Source: Eumeta japonica (Eukaryota > Arthropoda > Insecta > Lepidoptera > Psychidae). Taken from it: a DNA stretch of 64,000 nucleotides. Of the stretch, positions 32,935 to 44,840 are shown one piece after another (the stretch's first letter is position 1; each line of letters opens with the position of its first letter). Position numbers and translations under genes: made by a program. The stretch covers positions 124,001 to 188,000 of the forward strand of contig BGZK01000749.1 of the NCBI GenBank assembly GCA_005406025.1, given 5' to 3'. Under the pieces are notes generated by a model. It saw nothing but the letters and a program-made list of their open reading frames with translations. It ran no database searches and had not been told where the DNA came from.

Positions 32935-33775
32935 CGAGCAATTCTTGTATATTTGTTTGTTTATATATACCAGCTATCTCGGAAGCGGCTCTAACGATTT
33001 TCATGAAAAATTTATATTTAGATAAAGTTTAGTGTTTCAAGTTTATCTACATAGATGTTTTTCCCGGGAAAACGCGATTTTCCAAGAAAAAAATGAAAAA
33101 CCGGGATATAAGTGCGTACTTACTAAATGTATATAGATATTTCGTCATGAGTTTTACAGTTGCCGTGGAGCAGCGGCTATTACGTATGCTTTCTGTGCTA
33201 AAGATCCCGAGTTCGAGCCTGGGATGCGTCTTGATTTTTTTTCATTTCTTTTTTTTTATCACGTTTTTTTAATTTTTATTATTATGACAAGCATTTTTAT
33301 CTTGCAAATTAAATTTGATCCACTTCCCGGTTGCTTTTTTTTAATTAATTTTATCAAAAATAACCTCAATATTAGTTTTTTTTATTTTCATGGTTGTTTT
33401 TGGAATATTAATTTGAAAATGTGTCACTCATCAGTTGTGGTCCATTCAATGGGAAACGAGTGTCATCTTGTGTTAAAAGATAAAACTACGATCTCATTAG
33501 TAGCACTAAGTAAGTAGTAAAATATGTCGAATATTACAAATTGCACAGAAATCATTAAAAAAATATTTTGGAAACATTAAAATCGCTTCAGACAACCATA
33601 TTTTATAATTTTAATATTACGACACTTGATATTTTACTGGTGATAATGGACTGTTTTTTAATCAGCGAAATGAAGTGACATTAGTTTTACAACTTGGTAT
33701 ATTAACAGTGTTTTATACACTTAGTATATCCAAAAAATAATCCGAACAAAGCTCGGTCGCCAAGCTAGTATATAT
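32935..33775 (+). repeat. non-LTR-type tail repeat with embedded tRNA-like segment
   Basis: Left end ATTCTTGTATATTTGTTTGT ... CTCGGAAGCGGCTCTAACG and TTCCCGGGAAAACGCGATTT; right end CCGAACAAAGCTCGGTCGCC then AAGCTAGTAT. These words are familiar from insect RTE-type element tails. The 97-codon frame 33224-33517 (+) lies within it and shows no motif. Confidence 0.55.
33152..33230 (+). repeat. tRNA-like SINE head
   Basis: A-box-like TTGCCGTGGAGCAGCGGC (33160-33177) and B-box-like CCGAGTTCGAGCCTGGG (33207-33223), followed by a T-rich run. No cloverleaf acceptor stem can be formed. Confidence 0.5.
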
Positions 33776-34237
33776 ATATATACTATAGCGGATTTCTATT
33801 AGGTCTTGGTAAGATCTAATTATGTTGTACATCAAATTGATATATCCTTGTCGTTTATTCGGCATAAGCCTTTTAAGTACTCCAAAAGTTTCTTTTTTCA
33901 TGTAACAAAATAACTTGTACATCGGATAATTGGTTCTCTCATGAAATGTGTTTAAAAGGAAAACAGACATACAATTTCAGTTTTGTAATATACATAGATT
34001 ATACCTTATCCGTTTCCATACGCCAAACTAAATGCAATAATAGTGATTCTCCTTTAGAATGCATTTTGGCTGTACCTCTTGTACCAGCTATAAAGAGTCG
34101 TCCGCAAAGGACTTCACGTGACTTCGATTCGACTGTAAAAACTAAGTCCGTCTGTGCTGAGGCGTGAATAGTAACTACGAGCCCTTACTCAAATGGGTAT
34201 TTATGGCTGTTACCACCATCGTAGTGAGTAGACTTAC
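33776..34237. other. unassigned, GC-richer 34070-34200
   Basis: Both strands are open over 34040-34165; on the minus strand an acceptor-like TTTTTACAG is followed by EVLCGRLFIAGTRGTAKMHS and a possible donor near 34008. The same bases are open on the plus strand (33946-34167). Could be an exon or an old element; I cannot decide. Confidence 0.25.
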
Positions 34238-34296
34238 CTACTTTCGGGGACGTTAATTTTAGCGACAGCGTCAATGATTATTAATACACCTTTCAT
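34238..34296 (-). CDS. very short exon-like frame with donor (weak)
   Basis: Minus strand ATG at 34294-34296 opens MKGVLIIIDAVAKINVPES and reaches a splice-donor-like AG|GTAAG at 34237. Its phase does not join cleanly to the minus frame at 34008-34145. Weak. Confidence 0.12.
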
Positions 34297-34299
34297 CTA

Positions 34300-35383
34300 T
34301 TATTTATATCCATGATTTCAGATGGAACTTTATTGAATTCTTGAATATTTAATTAAGCAATGTTTTGTACATAATTTAACAGATAAAATATTAACTGTCA
34401 AAATGACGTCATTTAGTTTTGGAGTCGTTATTGTGAGTCGGATTTATATTTTGATAATCACAGGAATACGTAGCGAATGTATAATATCCAAAACTTTAGT
34501 CTTAATTTATGTATCGATCGTATACATATAATAATCAGCGCACATTCATGATCACAGCCTAATGAATATGATTAGCCATATTTATTAGATTATCAGGCTA
34601 TTAAATGAGTCTAGTAACAATTTGTCTTCGTTAAGTAATCCACAAGCCTCAAAATTGAAAGAGATAACCCCTCTCAATCTATACCTATCATAAAACTGTA
34701 ACTGACCGATGACGTCTATACTAGCGAAATATTTATGATAAACTATTATAATAAAAATGAGGTCATGAATACGGAATAGAAGTCAAAATAACCATTTTTA
34801 GATATTTTATCTTCCTGTCAATATATTTGTTTGTTCGCGCATGTCGTAATAATTATTTACACGGAATTTAATAGGGTTTTCTAAGGTGTGCTGCTGGGAT
34901 TCTAACTTAAAAAACAGATTGGGCCTTTCATGTTACATCTTAATATACCGCCTAAAAGCCGAGTTATATGCAGTACTTTTTTAGACCGAAAACCACAACT
35001 GAATGTAAGAAATTGAAAATTAGTTTTAGTACTCGTGTCTGTGTTGCCAAAATAAGAAAGTATAACAACGAATTTAACATAAATCAACAAAATCGAAAAC
35101 ATGTATTTTTTGAAATAGCTAAATTTTATACAATTAAATTTTTTTGAATATTGATCAATGAGAAGTTTATTTTTTAGCTTAAATTCTTTTCTCAATTAAG
35201 GAAATTATCACATTTAAATTAAAACTGAATATCAAAACGGATAGGTCACCGAAATGATGAATATTTATTTAATTTTGACTAAATAGACAAGCATACTTTC
35301 GACCATTTTTTTTTAAATTGGCTTATACGTAATACTTAAAATTTCCAAAACTTGGCCCCAAGAAACCGTGAAATTCAAATTTT
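34300..35383. other. AT-rich, nothing recognised
   Basis: The minus frame 34902-35195 is Lys/Ile/Phe-rich like random AT-rich DNA. No other feature. Confidence 0.45.
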
Positions 35384-35815
35384 GTGACGGCGATTTCAGC
35401 ACCGCCGCGTAAGCCTGCACTTCGAATTTCCTTCACAGTCGCCTCGCAGTACAAATTCTTGCGGTGGGTGGGCAAAATGATGTACAGCGTTTCAATGTTC
35501 AGATGTGTTCATTGCAACAGGAGCTTCACAAGTGGCGGTCGGAGTACAAATGCAACGGATGCACATTTTTTTTTAGTTTTCTCCTTGCGGGGCGAGGGGT
35601 ATAAAAAACGCGTGCGTGGGGTGTGTCCGCCTTACACGGACCAAAAAACCCCCGAATCAACATGTCGGACGGTGGTTGTCCTTAGCTCCAATTGTACTAG
35701 AGCTTTGATGACTTCATCCAAAACTGCCTGGAGGCATAAGGAGTGCCAACGGCGCGAAAAATCGTTTAAGCCCTTCCGTGTTACCACGACGTAGTAACGT
35801 CATAAGTGACGATTG
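35384..35815. other. GC-normal patch, possible degraded retroelement
   Basis: One plus frame (35384-35794, 136 codons) is open and rich in Arg, Ser and Thr, but has no recognisable motif. On the minus strand, fragments such as LDEVIKALVQLELRTTT are also open. Composition suggests former coding DNA, most likely a decayed transposon or an inserted piece; function unknown. Confidence 0.3.
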
Positions 35816-36389
35816 TGCCCCGGGAAGAGACAAAATAACTAAATAATTACTTATTACAGTGTGTAATAAGTTAGGTATCAGACGACGCTTGTAAAAATGA
35901 GTAGTGGTGGGGTGGCAAAAATCCGCGAGAAGCGGATAAAAACTAGATTCCGGTTGAGGGCTGTAGGCCCTTAAATCGTTGAATTTAAATTTAAAATTTA
36001 AGAAATGACCTATAAGCGTTACGTAAAAATGTAACGTAACATAACTGATTTTGAATCGGAATTGGGTCATACACCGATAAGAAATATTCTACTAAAAACA
36101 ATAAATATACACATATAGGCAAAATAGATAGATATTACACAATGAACAATTCTTAACAACTAATCCCTACCAGAGTAATAAAAAACAATTATTCAAATTA
36201 TTTAATTAATATACACAAAATACAATTTAACACAAAGAATTCTGAACCTAAACTTATTTACAGATTGTCCAATTAACACTTCGAGTCCTTAGTCTGTAAC
36301 AAATTTTAAAAATGGAACTTTCTGTCAACCTTATGTTATATATTGCATTCATTAGTCATTTATTTTTACAAATTGGCGGCAAAAATAAA
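35816..36389. other. AT-rich, nothing recognised
   Basis: 5' flank of mariner relic 2; its terminal repeat was not identified. The minus frame at 35714-36070 overlaps the previous patch and has no motif. Confidence 0.4.
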
Positions 36390-37458
36390 ATTGTCTGTTG
36401 AAAGTCAACATCAATTTAAGACTAGAAAATATTCATGTACTGATTTTTATGGCTTTTGTTGCCATTTAAGCCAACAAGAAAGTTATAACACATTTCGGTT
36501 AAACTTTTGTAATGAAGTTCCGTCCCTTACCACTGTTCATTACTGGTTTAACGAGTTAAAACCTGGTCGCATTAATCTGACTGACGATCTTCATGAGGGA
36601 CGTCCTTCTACGGCGACGACCGACGACAACATCAGTGCTCTGCGGCTCATGATAGAGACTGACATAAGAGTGACCTACCAGAAGATTTGGATAAGCTTAC
36701 GCATCGGCTCGAGTCAAATACACAAAACCCTTCATGAACAGTTAACGGTCAAAAGCTTTGTACTCGGTGGAAACCACATAATTTGACCGAAGTTCAAAAA
36801 CCTTATCGTGTTAATTGGTGCCGCGAAATTATGCAAAGATTTGCCGGTGGCGACTCAAATGCTGTATACGACATAGATACAGGTGACGAAAGGTGGATTT
36901 ACTGCTACGACCCCGAAAGCAAAAGACAATCTGCTCAATGGGTGTTTCTTTTTGAGGTGTAGCTTTTCGAGGAGAAAATGAAGTGGAAACATCGAAAAAA
37001 AATATGATGGCCTCTCCCTTCGCAATGATAGGTCATTATGCAACAATTATTTTAGAAGATAAAAAAAACAGTCACTGCAGACTGGTACACTAACAATCGC
37101 TTGCCTCTTGTTTTGGAAAAATTTCTGGAAAAACGACCTCGCAGTAGAATTCCCTTCATCGTGACAACGCCTCATGACATACCGCCAGACAAACAACTAA
37201 CTATTTGGGAACGTTATGTATAGAAATACTGGCTCGCTGGCCTTTCAACCCCGACCTTACATAATATGATTTTTATTTTATTTTCTAAAATAAAAGAAAA
37301 AACTTTAAGGAAAGTGGTTTACGGACGCCGAGGAAGCAGTGACTGCTTTTGAAAAGGCTGTCGAAGCGACTCGCGAGTGGGCAGAGTGTTTTTCGCAGAG
37401 GGTCCTTCAAATGCAGCGATGTGTTGATCTCAGCGGACACTATTTTAAAAAACGATAA
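36390..37458 (+). pseudogene. mariner transposase relic 2
   Basis: Clear transposase blocks: HYWFNELKPGRINLTDDLHE, GRPSTATTDDNISALRLMIE, the first catalytic block TGDERWIYCYDPE, second block LHRDNAS, third block WPFNPDLT, and a C-terminal FTDAEEAVTAFEKAVEATRE followed by RCVDLSGHYFKKR. The N-terminus has one long open frame (36343-36786) before the first frameshift. The three catalytic Asp codons are still visible, but stops and frameshifts break the gene at several points. It belongs to a different mariner lineage from relic 1 (NLTDDLREGRPSTATT type). The minus frame at 36855-37046 is a shadow. Confidence 0.85.
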
Positions 37459-39284
37459 AAATAACTTGCCGGTTTGCTCAGTTTTTAATTTTCTAAGAAC
37501 TTTCAGATCGACCCACGTATTTAAAGAACTGGAGAAAACAGATTATTTCGGAAAGGTCCTTTTAGTGAACTTGAACTTTGTTAACAAGGGTAATATTTCT
37601 AGATCTTCTACGGTAAAGGTCACTTAAACATAAATTTATTTATATATCACGAAACCGATGAATATTTAAATGTTCACTCGGCTGCGACAGCTGTCGCGCT
37701 GTTTTCATTTAAAGTTCAAAGGTAAAAAAAAACAAAAGGAAACCTTGAATATTGAATACATGACATTCGATTTTTTTTTGAATTCGTTTAGAACGTATAA
37801 CCTATTCGCACTCATTATTGAAAATTATTTTATTAACTTTAAAATTAGTGCAAACCAGTGTAAAAAAACTTTAGTATTCCAAAAACATGAATAATCAAAT
37901 GAAAGTTCTAAAATCTTTTCTACCCAAAACTAACAAATCGCCAAGATTTCTTTCACTATCAATATCAATTTCAATTCCGTAATACATTGCAGATGACCAA
38001 ATTAAATTGGCATCAATTTAGTGACAGTAAACAAGTATTGATTTAGTAATGCCAAGTCATCTACACACACGATAAACGGCTATTTCTAACTTGATCAAAA
38101 GATTACAACATTTTTTTTATTTAATACTTTTGCAGCAAAATATAAAGTAGTTAAGTGGTTGGGATATTTTAATTTTTTTTTTTTTTTCGTATAGCTTAAT
38201 CATTTATTCTTTCATTGATGTGAAACACCAATTTTAATAATCAATTTTATTAGTCATCGAACATTAACGATATAATATTATAGTCAAAAATTCTTTAGTC
38301 ACTACATATTCTGAATTTTTATTAATATCGTTTGCTGACATCTTCCGTAAACTGTTTGATAGATAACACGTTCAGAATTTTTCGCTAATTAAGTCGTGGC
38401 TTCGGATACATTTACCGCGTCTTTATTTGGTCAGCTATACGGCATGATTTTCTGATGATTCGCCAGTTTCTTTGGATTTTGGTCATAATTTAATTCAAGG
38501 CAACCGTTTTAAAATATAGCGGAAAAATAATGACAAGACTGGCAATAATGCCAAAATTATCTTATAAATATCCAATCCCTAATAGGAAAATCTGATTCTT
38601 AACGCGATGTTTAGAACTTTATGTGCGCAGTTTTGAAGTTTTATGTGAATACGTAGATGTAGATGGCGCTGTGTTGTTATTTTGTTCAATTTCAAAAGTT
38701 TTTTTAAGTTTGTAGAAAACGAGATGTACAAAACTGAACCTAAGTGTTGATTTTGATGACACATATGATTTAGTTGCGACTTGAAAATAAATGAAATTAT
38801 ATTTCAGTAAAATCATTTATAGCCAGCTCACACAGTTTCTACCACAGAGTAAAAATAGCATAGAGACCTCTTAAAATTTTCAAAGCTGTTATCGATATGT
38901 GTATTTATTATTGCACCTGCACCTGTATTGGACAAAAAAAGATAAATGTAGTTTGTTGTTTCCCTCGAAAAACGTCAAATATACCTCTTAGCCTTATTTA
39001 GAATATATTTAAATTAATAAATTTATGTTGTAGTACTCACAGTTTACGTTGATGTTATATTTAATTTAGTGCTATGTAAAAATGTAATAATCAAGATTAT
39101 TTTCTCCACATTTGCGGTTTTGGTTTTTATCAATTTTGCGTGCTTTACATGATGTTTACGATATACAGTAAACTGAAAGTTTAACCAAGAATATCAAGAT
39201 GTGTGTGTTCCTTGTTAGGGTATAACTTTCATTTACTAGAATCGAAAAGGATGTGTTGCAGGGGTTTGGCGATCTGGAAAGAAT
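37459..39284. other. AT-rich, no gene called
   Basis: Frames at 37349-37627, 37670-37894 (+) and 38579-38816 (-) are short and unsupported; the first overlaps the mariner end in another register. Confidence 0.45.
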
Positions 39285-39545
39285 GAATGAAGGTAGATTT
39301 TTAAAAGAAATGTATAGAATAAATATGTGTGATAGAAGTCAGCAAGGATCGCCATAGAAAATCTTATGCAGACCAAATTAGTAACGTGTTGAAAAGAGCC
39401 AAATTTTAAGCGCCCGAAACTTACGAGCTTATATGAAAAGATGTCAGTGAAGCGAGAGAGACATACAAAAATAGTAATCATGTGGATTGTCTGTAGCCTC
39501 TGCCTGCCTCTCTGGGAAATAGACGTGAGTTTATATTATTAAATA
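39285..39545 (+). pseudogene. LINE C-terminal fragment (5'-truncated)
   Basis: Reads EGRFLKEMYRINMCDRSQQG, later LSARNLRAYMKRC, then CCTCTCTGGGAAATAGACGT and GAGTTTATATT, parallel to the fragment at 19961-20205 and slightly longer at its 5' side. Confidence 0.55.
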
Positions 39546-40290
39546 TTATTATTAGTTTTAGTAAGGCACAACATTAGACTTTTTTTATAAACATCGAAAA
39601 AGTGTACAACATTTGTCGGGGGCGGGCTTTATATTACTATCAATGTATCGCATGTCAATTATATTACTATCCCTTTTTGTTTCATTACAGACATCAAAAA
39701 AACAAGTCTAAGTAAAAAGGACTGTGTTGCTATTTTATTGCTCCTTCTATGCTTTCATTACTCTGAGGTTTCCACATTTCTGATTTGAATTTCGAATTCG
39801 TCACCACGTTAAAAATATTTAAATTCAAAATGACCAGTTCTTGTATAAACATAAAACGCAAACAGCAACTTCATATGTAAACCTTTAATATGTTTATTAC
39901 TAAATATTTCATGACTTGATAAATATTTCAAGACTTTATTTGCGGATCCGCCCTCGTTTAATTCCTTGATTTATTATTCCTTTATACCCAAGATCTAGAG
40001 TGATCCTGGCTATATACGTACAAAGGTACGTTGTATATAAATTAAACATTGATAAATTATTACATCAGTAAGTACTTATTCCTGCGGCTCCATTTGGGCG
40101 AATATGGAATAAATCCCTTCTTTGTTTATATAGAACATTCTAGTCTATACTGTTAATTTAAATTTTTAATTAAATCCCAACATGATTTATAAATTTTGAC
40201 GTGACAACGTCTTATAAATTGGTTTGCCGGGTGACACTTCAAGAAACTGCGTTACGCTCCGCTCACGTTATGCGCTCACAATGAGAGCGA
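39546..40290. other. AT-rich, nothing recognised
   Basis: A small duplication of TATATTACTATC (39630 and 39660) is the only structure seen. Confidence 0.4.
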
Positions 40291-40392
40291 GTGAGAGGCA
40301 CGCGTCCCTTCCACTCGGGCATGGTTAGCCCGCCTAAGAGCGAGAGAGACAGACATAAAAAGTGAAAGGCACGCGTCCCTTCCACTCAGATA
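40291..40392 (+). repeat. duplicated GGCACGCGTCCCTTCCACTC segment
   Basis: The 20-base word GGCACGCGTCCCTTCCACTC occurs at 40297 and again at 40369, separated by AGCGAGAGAGACAGACATA-type sequence. Probably part of an interspersed repeat. Confidence 0.6.
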
Positions 40393-40835
40393 GAACAAGT
40401 TGTTGTAGTAAACGCTGTTTCATTGTACGCAAATGTATTGCAAGTTATTGTATGTATATTTGTATATAAATACGTATGTATGTGTAAAGGTAAAAATAAA
40501 ATTTTGTTAATATGAAATTCAGTGCGAGATTCTTTGTATAAATTAATGTTTTAAATATAATTCTTTGTATAAATAAATGTTTTAAATTGTTACTATTATT
40601 TCATCCTTCTTCCTACTATACGAATGAATATTCACATTAAAATGATTTTACCACTCAAAGTCGTTGTCACGTAAAACTTTCGCCCGTATACCGACTTTAC
40701 AGGCAACCAATTTTTTAGTTTAGTCGTAATATCTGCCATATCAACGTCAAACAAAAAACAAAAAACTTAAATATTACGTTACGCATAAAGGTCACGTGCA
40801 ATCATGTTTTTTTTTTGTGTTAGGTTTTCTGCTAG
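40393..40835. other. AT-rich, upstream of candidate exon
   Basis: A second duplication, AATTCTTTGTATAAATNAATGTTTTAAAT-like, lies at 40527-40590. A long T run precedes the acceptor at 40835. Confidence 0.4.
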
Positions 40836-41017
40836 CGGAACGTTGCCTTCGAACCAAAAACTACAGTGTTCAGATCCTATGCACGGGCGAATCGACCAAC
40901 AATTTTGCAGCGTTCGAAGAACACATTAAGCCATCAGTCACGGACGTTGTCATCCCATTTGTGACGACGATCATTAGCAACTCTCAGTCCCGCAGTAGGG
41001 CTGCGTCGAGGACCTAA
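40836..41017 (+). CDS. candidate last exon of an unidentified gene
   Basis: A strong pyrimidine tract (T run, then GTTTTCTGCTAG) ends in an acceptor at 40835. In the longest frame, after two carried-over bases, 59 codons run to TAA at 41015-41017: ERCLRTKNYSVQILCTGEST..., FEEHIKPSVTDVVIPFVTTI, then a Ser/Arg-rich end. Codon use is coding-like (GTC ATC CCA, GTG ACG ACG ATC). AATAAA at 41145 is 128 bases downstream. The other two frames are also open for about 30-40 codons, which weakens the case. No domain recognised and no upstream exon found. Confidence 0.35.
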
Positions 41018-41144
41018 AGGGGTGACTCCCTTCTAACCGCAATGAAAAGACTCTGGAAAGATACATCTCAGAAGTGGGATAACAAAGATTTTTAATTATT
41101 TTGTTTCAAGAGCTCTAATTAAATTAATTCATTAACTAATGGAC

Positions 41145-41150
41145 AATAAA
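41145..41150 (+). terminator. possible poly(A) signal for the 40836-41017 exon
   Basis: AATAAA in GGACAATAAAAGC. Confidence 0.35.
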
Positions 41151-41799
41151 AGCAATTTTAATTTTAGTACCCTTAAAATCAAAATACATTTTAATTTAAT
41201 TGAGTTTTCACACGGAGCTACGACAGGCTGACAAACATTTAATGCGATTGATAAAAATAGACCGCCTCTCTTTCTAAAAATCTTTATTATTATTAGTCTT
41301 GTATAATATTTATTCGCATACCTTATGATTAAATTATTGCTCATAAATCAATATATACAGTTCTGCAAGATTTTGCGAACGGCTAAGAAACACCCGATTT
41401 ACTTCTACGAATATATAACACTTTGACACGTAACTTACTTAATTAACCTTCCTGATTTACCGGTTTTTCGAGTTTTCTCTAGAAGCGTCGGTGACATCAC
41501 TAACATCGACAATCTATCTTATAGAAGGCGATGTTCAACCCACTTGCTTAAAAAGTTGGTCACGATCCCCCAGTCAGGTGTGATATAAAATATCATAATG
41601 TTCACTATCATCGTTTTAAATGGACAATGCTTTGAAGTATACAGCAATACCTTAGCTAGCAAACCCGTCTGCGACGCAGAAGTCGCGAGCTCGAACATTG
41701 ACGACCTGCGCCAATATTATTCCAATAATTATGCAAATTGAAAATGTGAATTATTTGTAATTCGTTGAAGCAAGTATTTCAACGTACGGATTATTTATA
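41151..41799. other. no gene; weak tRNA-like segment near 41657-41710
   Basis: AT-rich. AGCTAGCAAACCCGTCTGCG followed by GTCGCGAGCTCGAACATTG has a B-box-like core and may be a decayed SINE head. Confidence 0.3.
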
Positions 41800-42275
41800 A
41801 ACCGTCAAGCAGTCAAAAATATGAAGGCCTCCGACCGCGGCTCCGCCCGTGTGAACCTAGACTGAATTCCTTCATCTTGTATATCGATAGACCATGCTTT
41901 GATGATGATATGGATTGGTGTCCCATTCTCCATTCTGATCCTGCTTCCGTTGTTAATGCCAATTTTACTCACTCCCTCTTTCGACCGCGATCCCGCTTTT
42001 GATTCTGAACGTAATCTCAATTTAAGTAGATTCCAGTTCTGATCTAACGCTTGATCACGGTACCTCTCTCAATTCTGATTCCTCTTGATTCGGTACTACT
42101 CTTCAGCGGTATTGAATAAAGAATCAAGAGTGTGAGCGGAATCGGAAAGAGGGTTCCGATTCCTGTCACACTCTTGATTCAAATGTTAGTCCGCATTCGA
42201 TTTTGACCTTAGTCCCGTTCTCGATCTCAATTCCTTCCAATCTTGACTCTTGATTCTGCTCACCGTAGAAAAGTT
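41800..42275 (+). repeat. GATTCC-family repeat, copy 4
   Basis: Head CCGCGGCTCCGCCCGTGTGA, then CTTCATCTTGTATATCGATA and a long hexamer-rich tract (CATTCTGATCCTGCTTCCG), tail CTTGATTCTGCTCACCG. The 71-codon minus frame at 41805-42020 is caused by the periodicity. Confidence 0.65.
42121..42180. repeat. hairpin inside GATTCC-family copy 4
   Basis: Arms 42121-42147 and 42154-42180 pair over 27 bases with two mismatches around a 6-base loop. The arms contain GAATCAAGAGTGTGA and GGAATCGGAA. Confidence 0.85.
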
Positions 42276-42589
42276 TTTCAAAATTATTTGATTTAATAGA
42301 ATATGAAGTACAATTATGGATATTTACTTTTTCAGTGATTATCTTAAAATCGTACTTATTAGATTAGATAAGAAGATGGTTTTATACAGGATTTCGATTG
42401 ATCTATGTTATTATATTCATCTATATAAATAAAATTCATCAGTACATCCCTTGCGTTTTTGTTTTTTCATTTTCTTGCGTTCACATTTTCATTTTAATGC
42501 AACTGAATTTTTGAATAAAAACTTGTTTTAAAATGTTTTTACATTGACAATTTTATGTAATCGATATATCTATATCGATATATCGATAA

Positions 42590-42770
42590 TGTTATCAACC
42601 ATATATCCATGTCGGTCTCGCTCTCAAGTTTGTATCAGAAGAATTTGTATGCTTACATCCAAAACACGCAATGTCACTAGTTTTTTTTATTATGAAACAA
42701 TCTCGCTTATGCTCTTAATTCTGATCCCGGTACTGCTCGCGATTTCGATTCCGAACCGATGTCTTGAACA
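42590..42770 (+). repeat. GATTCC-family repeat, partial copy 5
   Basis: Contains CTCTTAATTCTGATCCCGG and GCGATTTCGATTCCGAACCG; head and tail are missing. Closely similar to 54240-54345, including TATGAAACAATCTCGCTTA. Confidence 0.5.
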
Positions 42771-43189
42771 TTATATTTACCAATAAAAAATCAACATAAG
42801 TGATAAATTTGTTCTACGATCACTCAATCGTTATAAATTATAGCTTATATGTTATTCTAATATATAAGCTACATTATTCTAAAGTCTTTGCTAATTATAT
42901 TCAACAACTACATCGTGATTGAGTAACATACATCCAAACATACAAATCGTCACATTTATAATATTAGTAGAATGATAAACATCCCCATGAAACCTGCATA
43001 TTAACTAAAATATTTTATATGTATTACTAAAAATTGTTCTAACAGAAACCCAACAGTAGAAGATTATATAGATTGTACTGTTATATATGTCTCATAAGGA
43101 CACTAGAAAATAAACTTACTTTGTTTCATTGATAGGTGTACACTACCTTAAATATGTTTATGTCTTAGAGTTGAAACAAAAAACGTCGT
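42771..43189. other. AT-rich, similar to 54350-54560
   Basis: CACTCAATCGTTATAAATTATAGCTTATAT... parallels the sequence after the copy at 54240, so the repeat unit probably extends about 300 bases beyond the hexamer tract. No gene. Confidence 0.35.
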
Positions 43190-43470
43190 TGTAGTGTCAG
43201 ATTTTCACCACTTCACCACAAAAATACACCCCCAACACTCCGATTACAGTTTGAACAAATATTAGGCCACCAGTGTCAGATGTGACCGGGATGTTCGTCA
43301 AATCGGAATTTGATGTCTTGTATTCGACACAAGACAGTTTGTCGTGCCCTCCGCGACAGGGAACAGACCAAAGGGACTTGACCAATATACATGTTGTCAG
43401 GGATCTAACTCGCGTACCTTCCGATTTAAAAGCAACACCTTGACCACTACTCGACCGACGATCAACACAT
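43190..43470 (-). repeat. tRNA-derived SINE (minus strand)
   Basis: On the minus strand GATCGTCGGTCGAGTAGTGG (A-box region) at about 43462 and GCGAGTTAGATCCCTGAC (B-box region) at about 43412 form a tRNA-like head, followed by a unique body to about 43190. The 62-codon frame 43197-43385 (-) lies in this body and is not called. Confidence 0.5.
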
Positions 43471-43776
43471 ATCGTAAATAAACAAAAATGTCCCTAACTG
43501 AGAGCTAATCATAAAGTGAAGCTAAACGTATAGAAAAAAGTAGGAACATAAGCACATTCAATTCAAAACACATATAATATTTATGATATACTTATTGTTT
43601 TTCGAAGGGTATTCCCTCATTATTTATGCAAATTTGCATTCTTTGCAACAATCGTAAAAAACATTTGGCCCAGTCTTCCTTAGGGATGTCTTCAAACGCT
43701 TCTTGGAATGAATTCACACCCGTTTCGGGATTTTAAATCGTATGTTCTTAGCTTTTCTTTAATTACATGAAATAGA
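43471..43776. other. AT-rich, nothing recognised
   Basis: A GC-richer bit (TCTTCCTTAGGGATGTCTTC at 43674) could be transposon-derived, but no frame is convincing. Confidence 0.35.
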
Positions 43777-44840
43777 AAATCTGAAAAACTGTTGACTCTG
43801 CAGGCCATCTATATATAACTTTCTTCTATAATATTTATCGATGTGTTTTTGAGCTGTTTGAGTTATAAATATTGTCTATTAGTTTTTCAGCTCAGAAATT
43901 TGAAAGACGGTTGAAACTTATTACTATTTTCGAGCTCAAAGTGTTCAAAATTAAGAAGTAACAAATCATTATTTTATTGCTATTTCATGCTCTCCGAGCT
44001 CAAAAATATAGTTCTAATACCTTTTAAGCTCTTCGAGTCGTAGATTACTACTACGTATTTTAAAAAATCTTTCGAATGCTTTTTTCGATTTTGATCTTCG
44101 TAATGACATTCGATGTAGTTTTTGAAACAGAAAAGATGACCAAGTTCTCAGCATCAATTCATCAAGAATTTCGCATATTATTTTAAAAAGCTTTTCTTTT
44201 GCAATTATTCTTTAACGATATCTCTCGAGCGAACTGACATATGTTGATGAACTTTGCATTGATCGACGTTATTGTTTTTAAATAGTTTGCCTAGTTAATT
44301 AAATTTTGAAATTTATTGATAAAGTAGTTCAAAAAATATTCTAAAATACGCTTTTTGGAAAAATTTTCTCAACAATATCTCTTGAATAGGTCAACTGATT
44401 TTGATGCATTTTGAAATAATCGACGTTGTTTTTGAAGTAGAAAGACTGGATAGATTTTGGAATTTTTCGGTAAAATAGTTTACAGAATATTGCAAAAAAA
44501 ATACTTTTTCCAAAATTTTTCACCGGCCATATCCTTGAACAAATTAAACGATTTTTATATAATTTACGACAATGTATCCGTTTTAGTAAAAGACCTGATT
44601 AAGTTTTGATATCGATAGGAATAGTACCACAAAAAGTAATTAAAAAAACAAAAACATTTTTCGGAAGACATCGTCTTTTAGATTCCTCAAAATCTACCGG
44701 GTGGAATTAGTTTAACGTTTCAAAAAGTCTGTATGGCGGACGTGTCATGCGTTCTTTTGAGGCCTTCAAATATACATTCGTTACCTAAGCAGAAAGTGTG
44801 GACGCTCCTTTTGGTTTTCAAGCTATACTATTATATAAAA
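43777..44840 (+). repeat. GAGCTC-family repeat, copy 3
   Basis: Starts TCTGAAAAACTGTTGACTCT, with TTTTTGAGCTGTTTGAGTTA, ATGCTCTCCGAGCTC and three diverged tandem blocks with TCGACGTTATTG / TCGACGTTGTTT / ACGACAATGTATCC (44262, 44420, 44562). The minus frame at 44341-44523 is inside it. Confidence 0.65.

Noticed and set aside
33224..33517. 97-codon plus frame rich in Phe and Ile
   Set aside because: Lies within a non-LTR-type tail repeat and has the composition expected of T-rich DNA.
35384..35794. 136-codon plus frame as a gene
   Set aside because: No recognisable domain; the opposite strand is also partly open, suggesting degraded element DNA.
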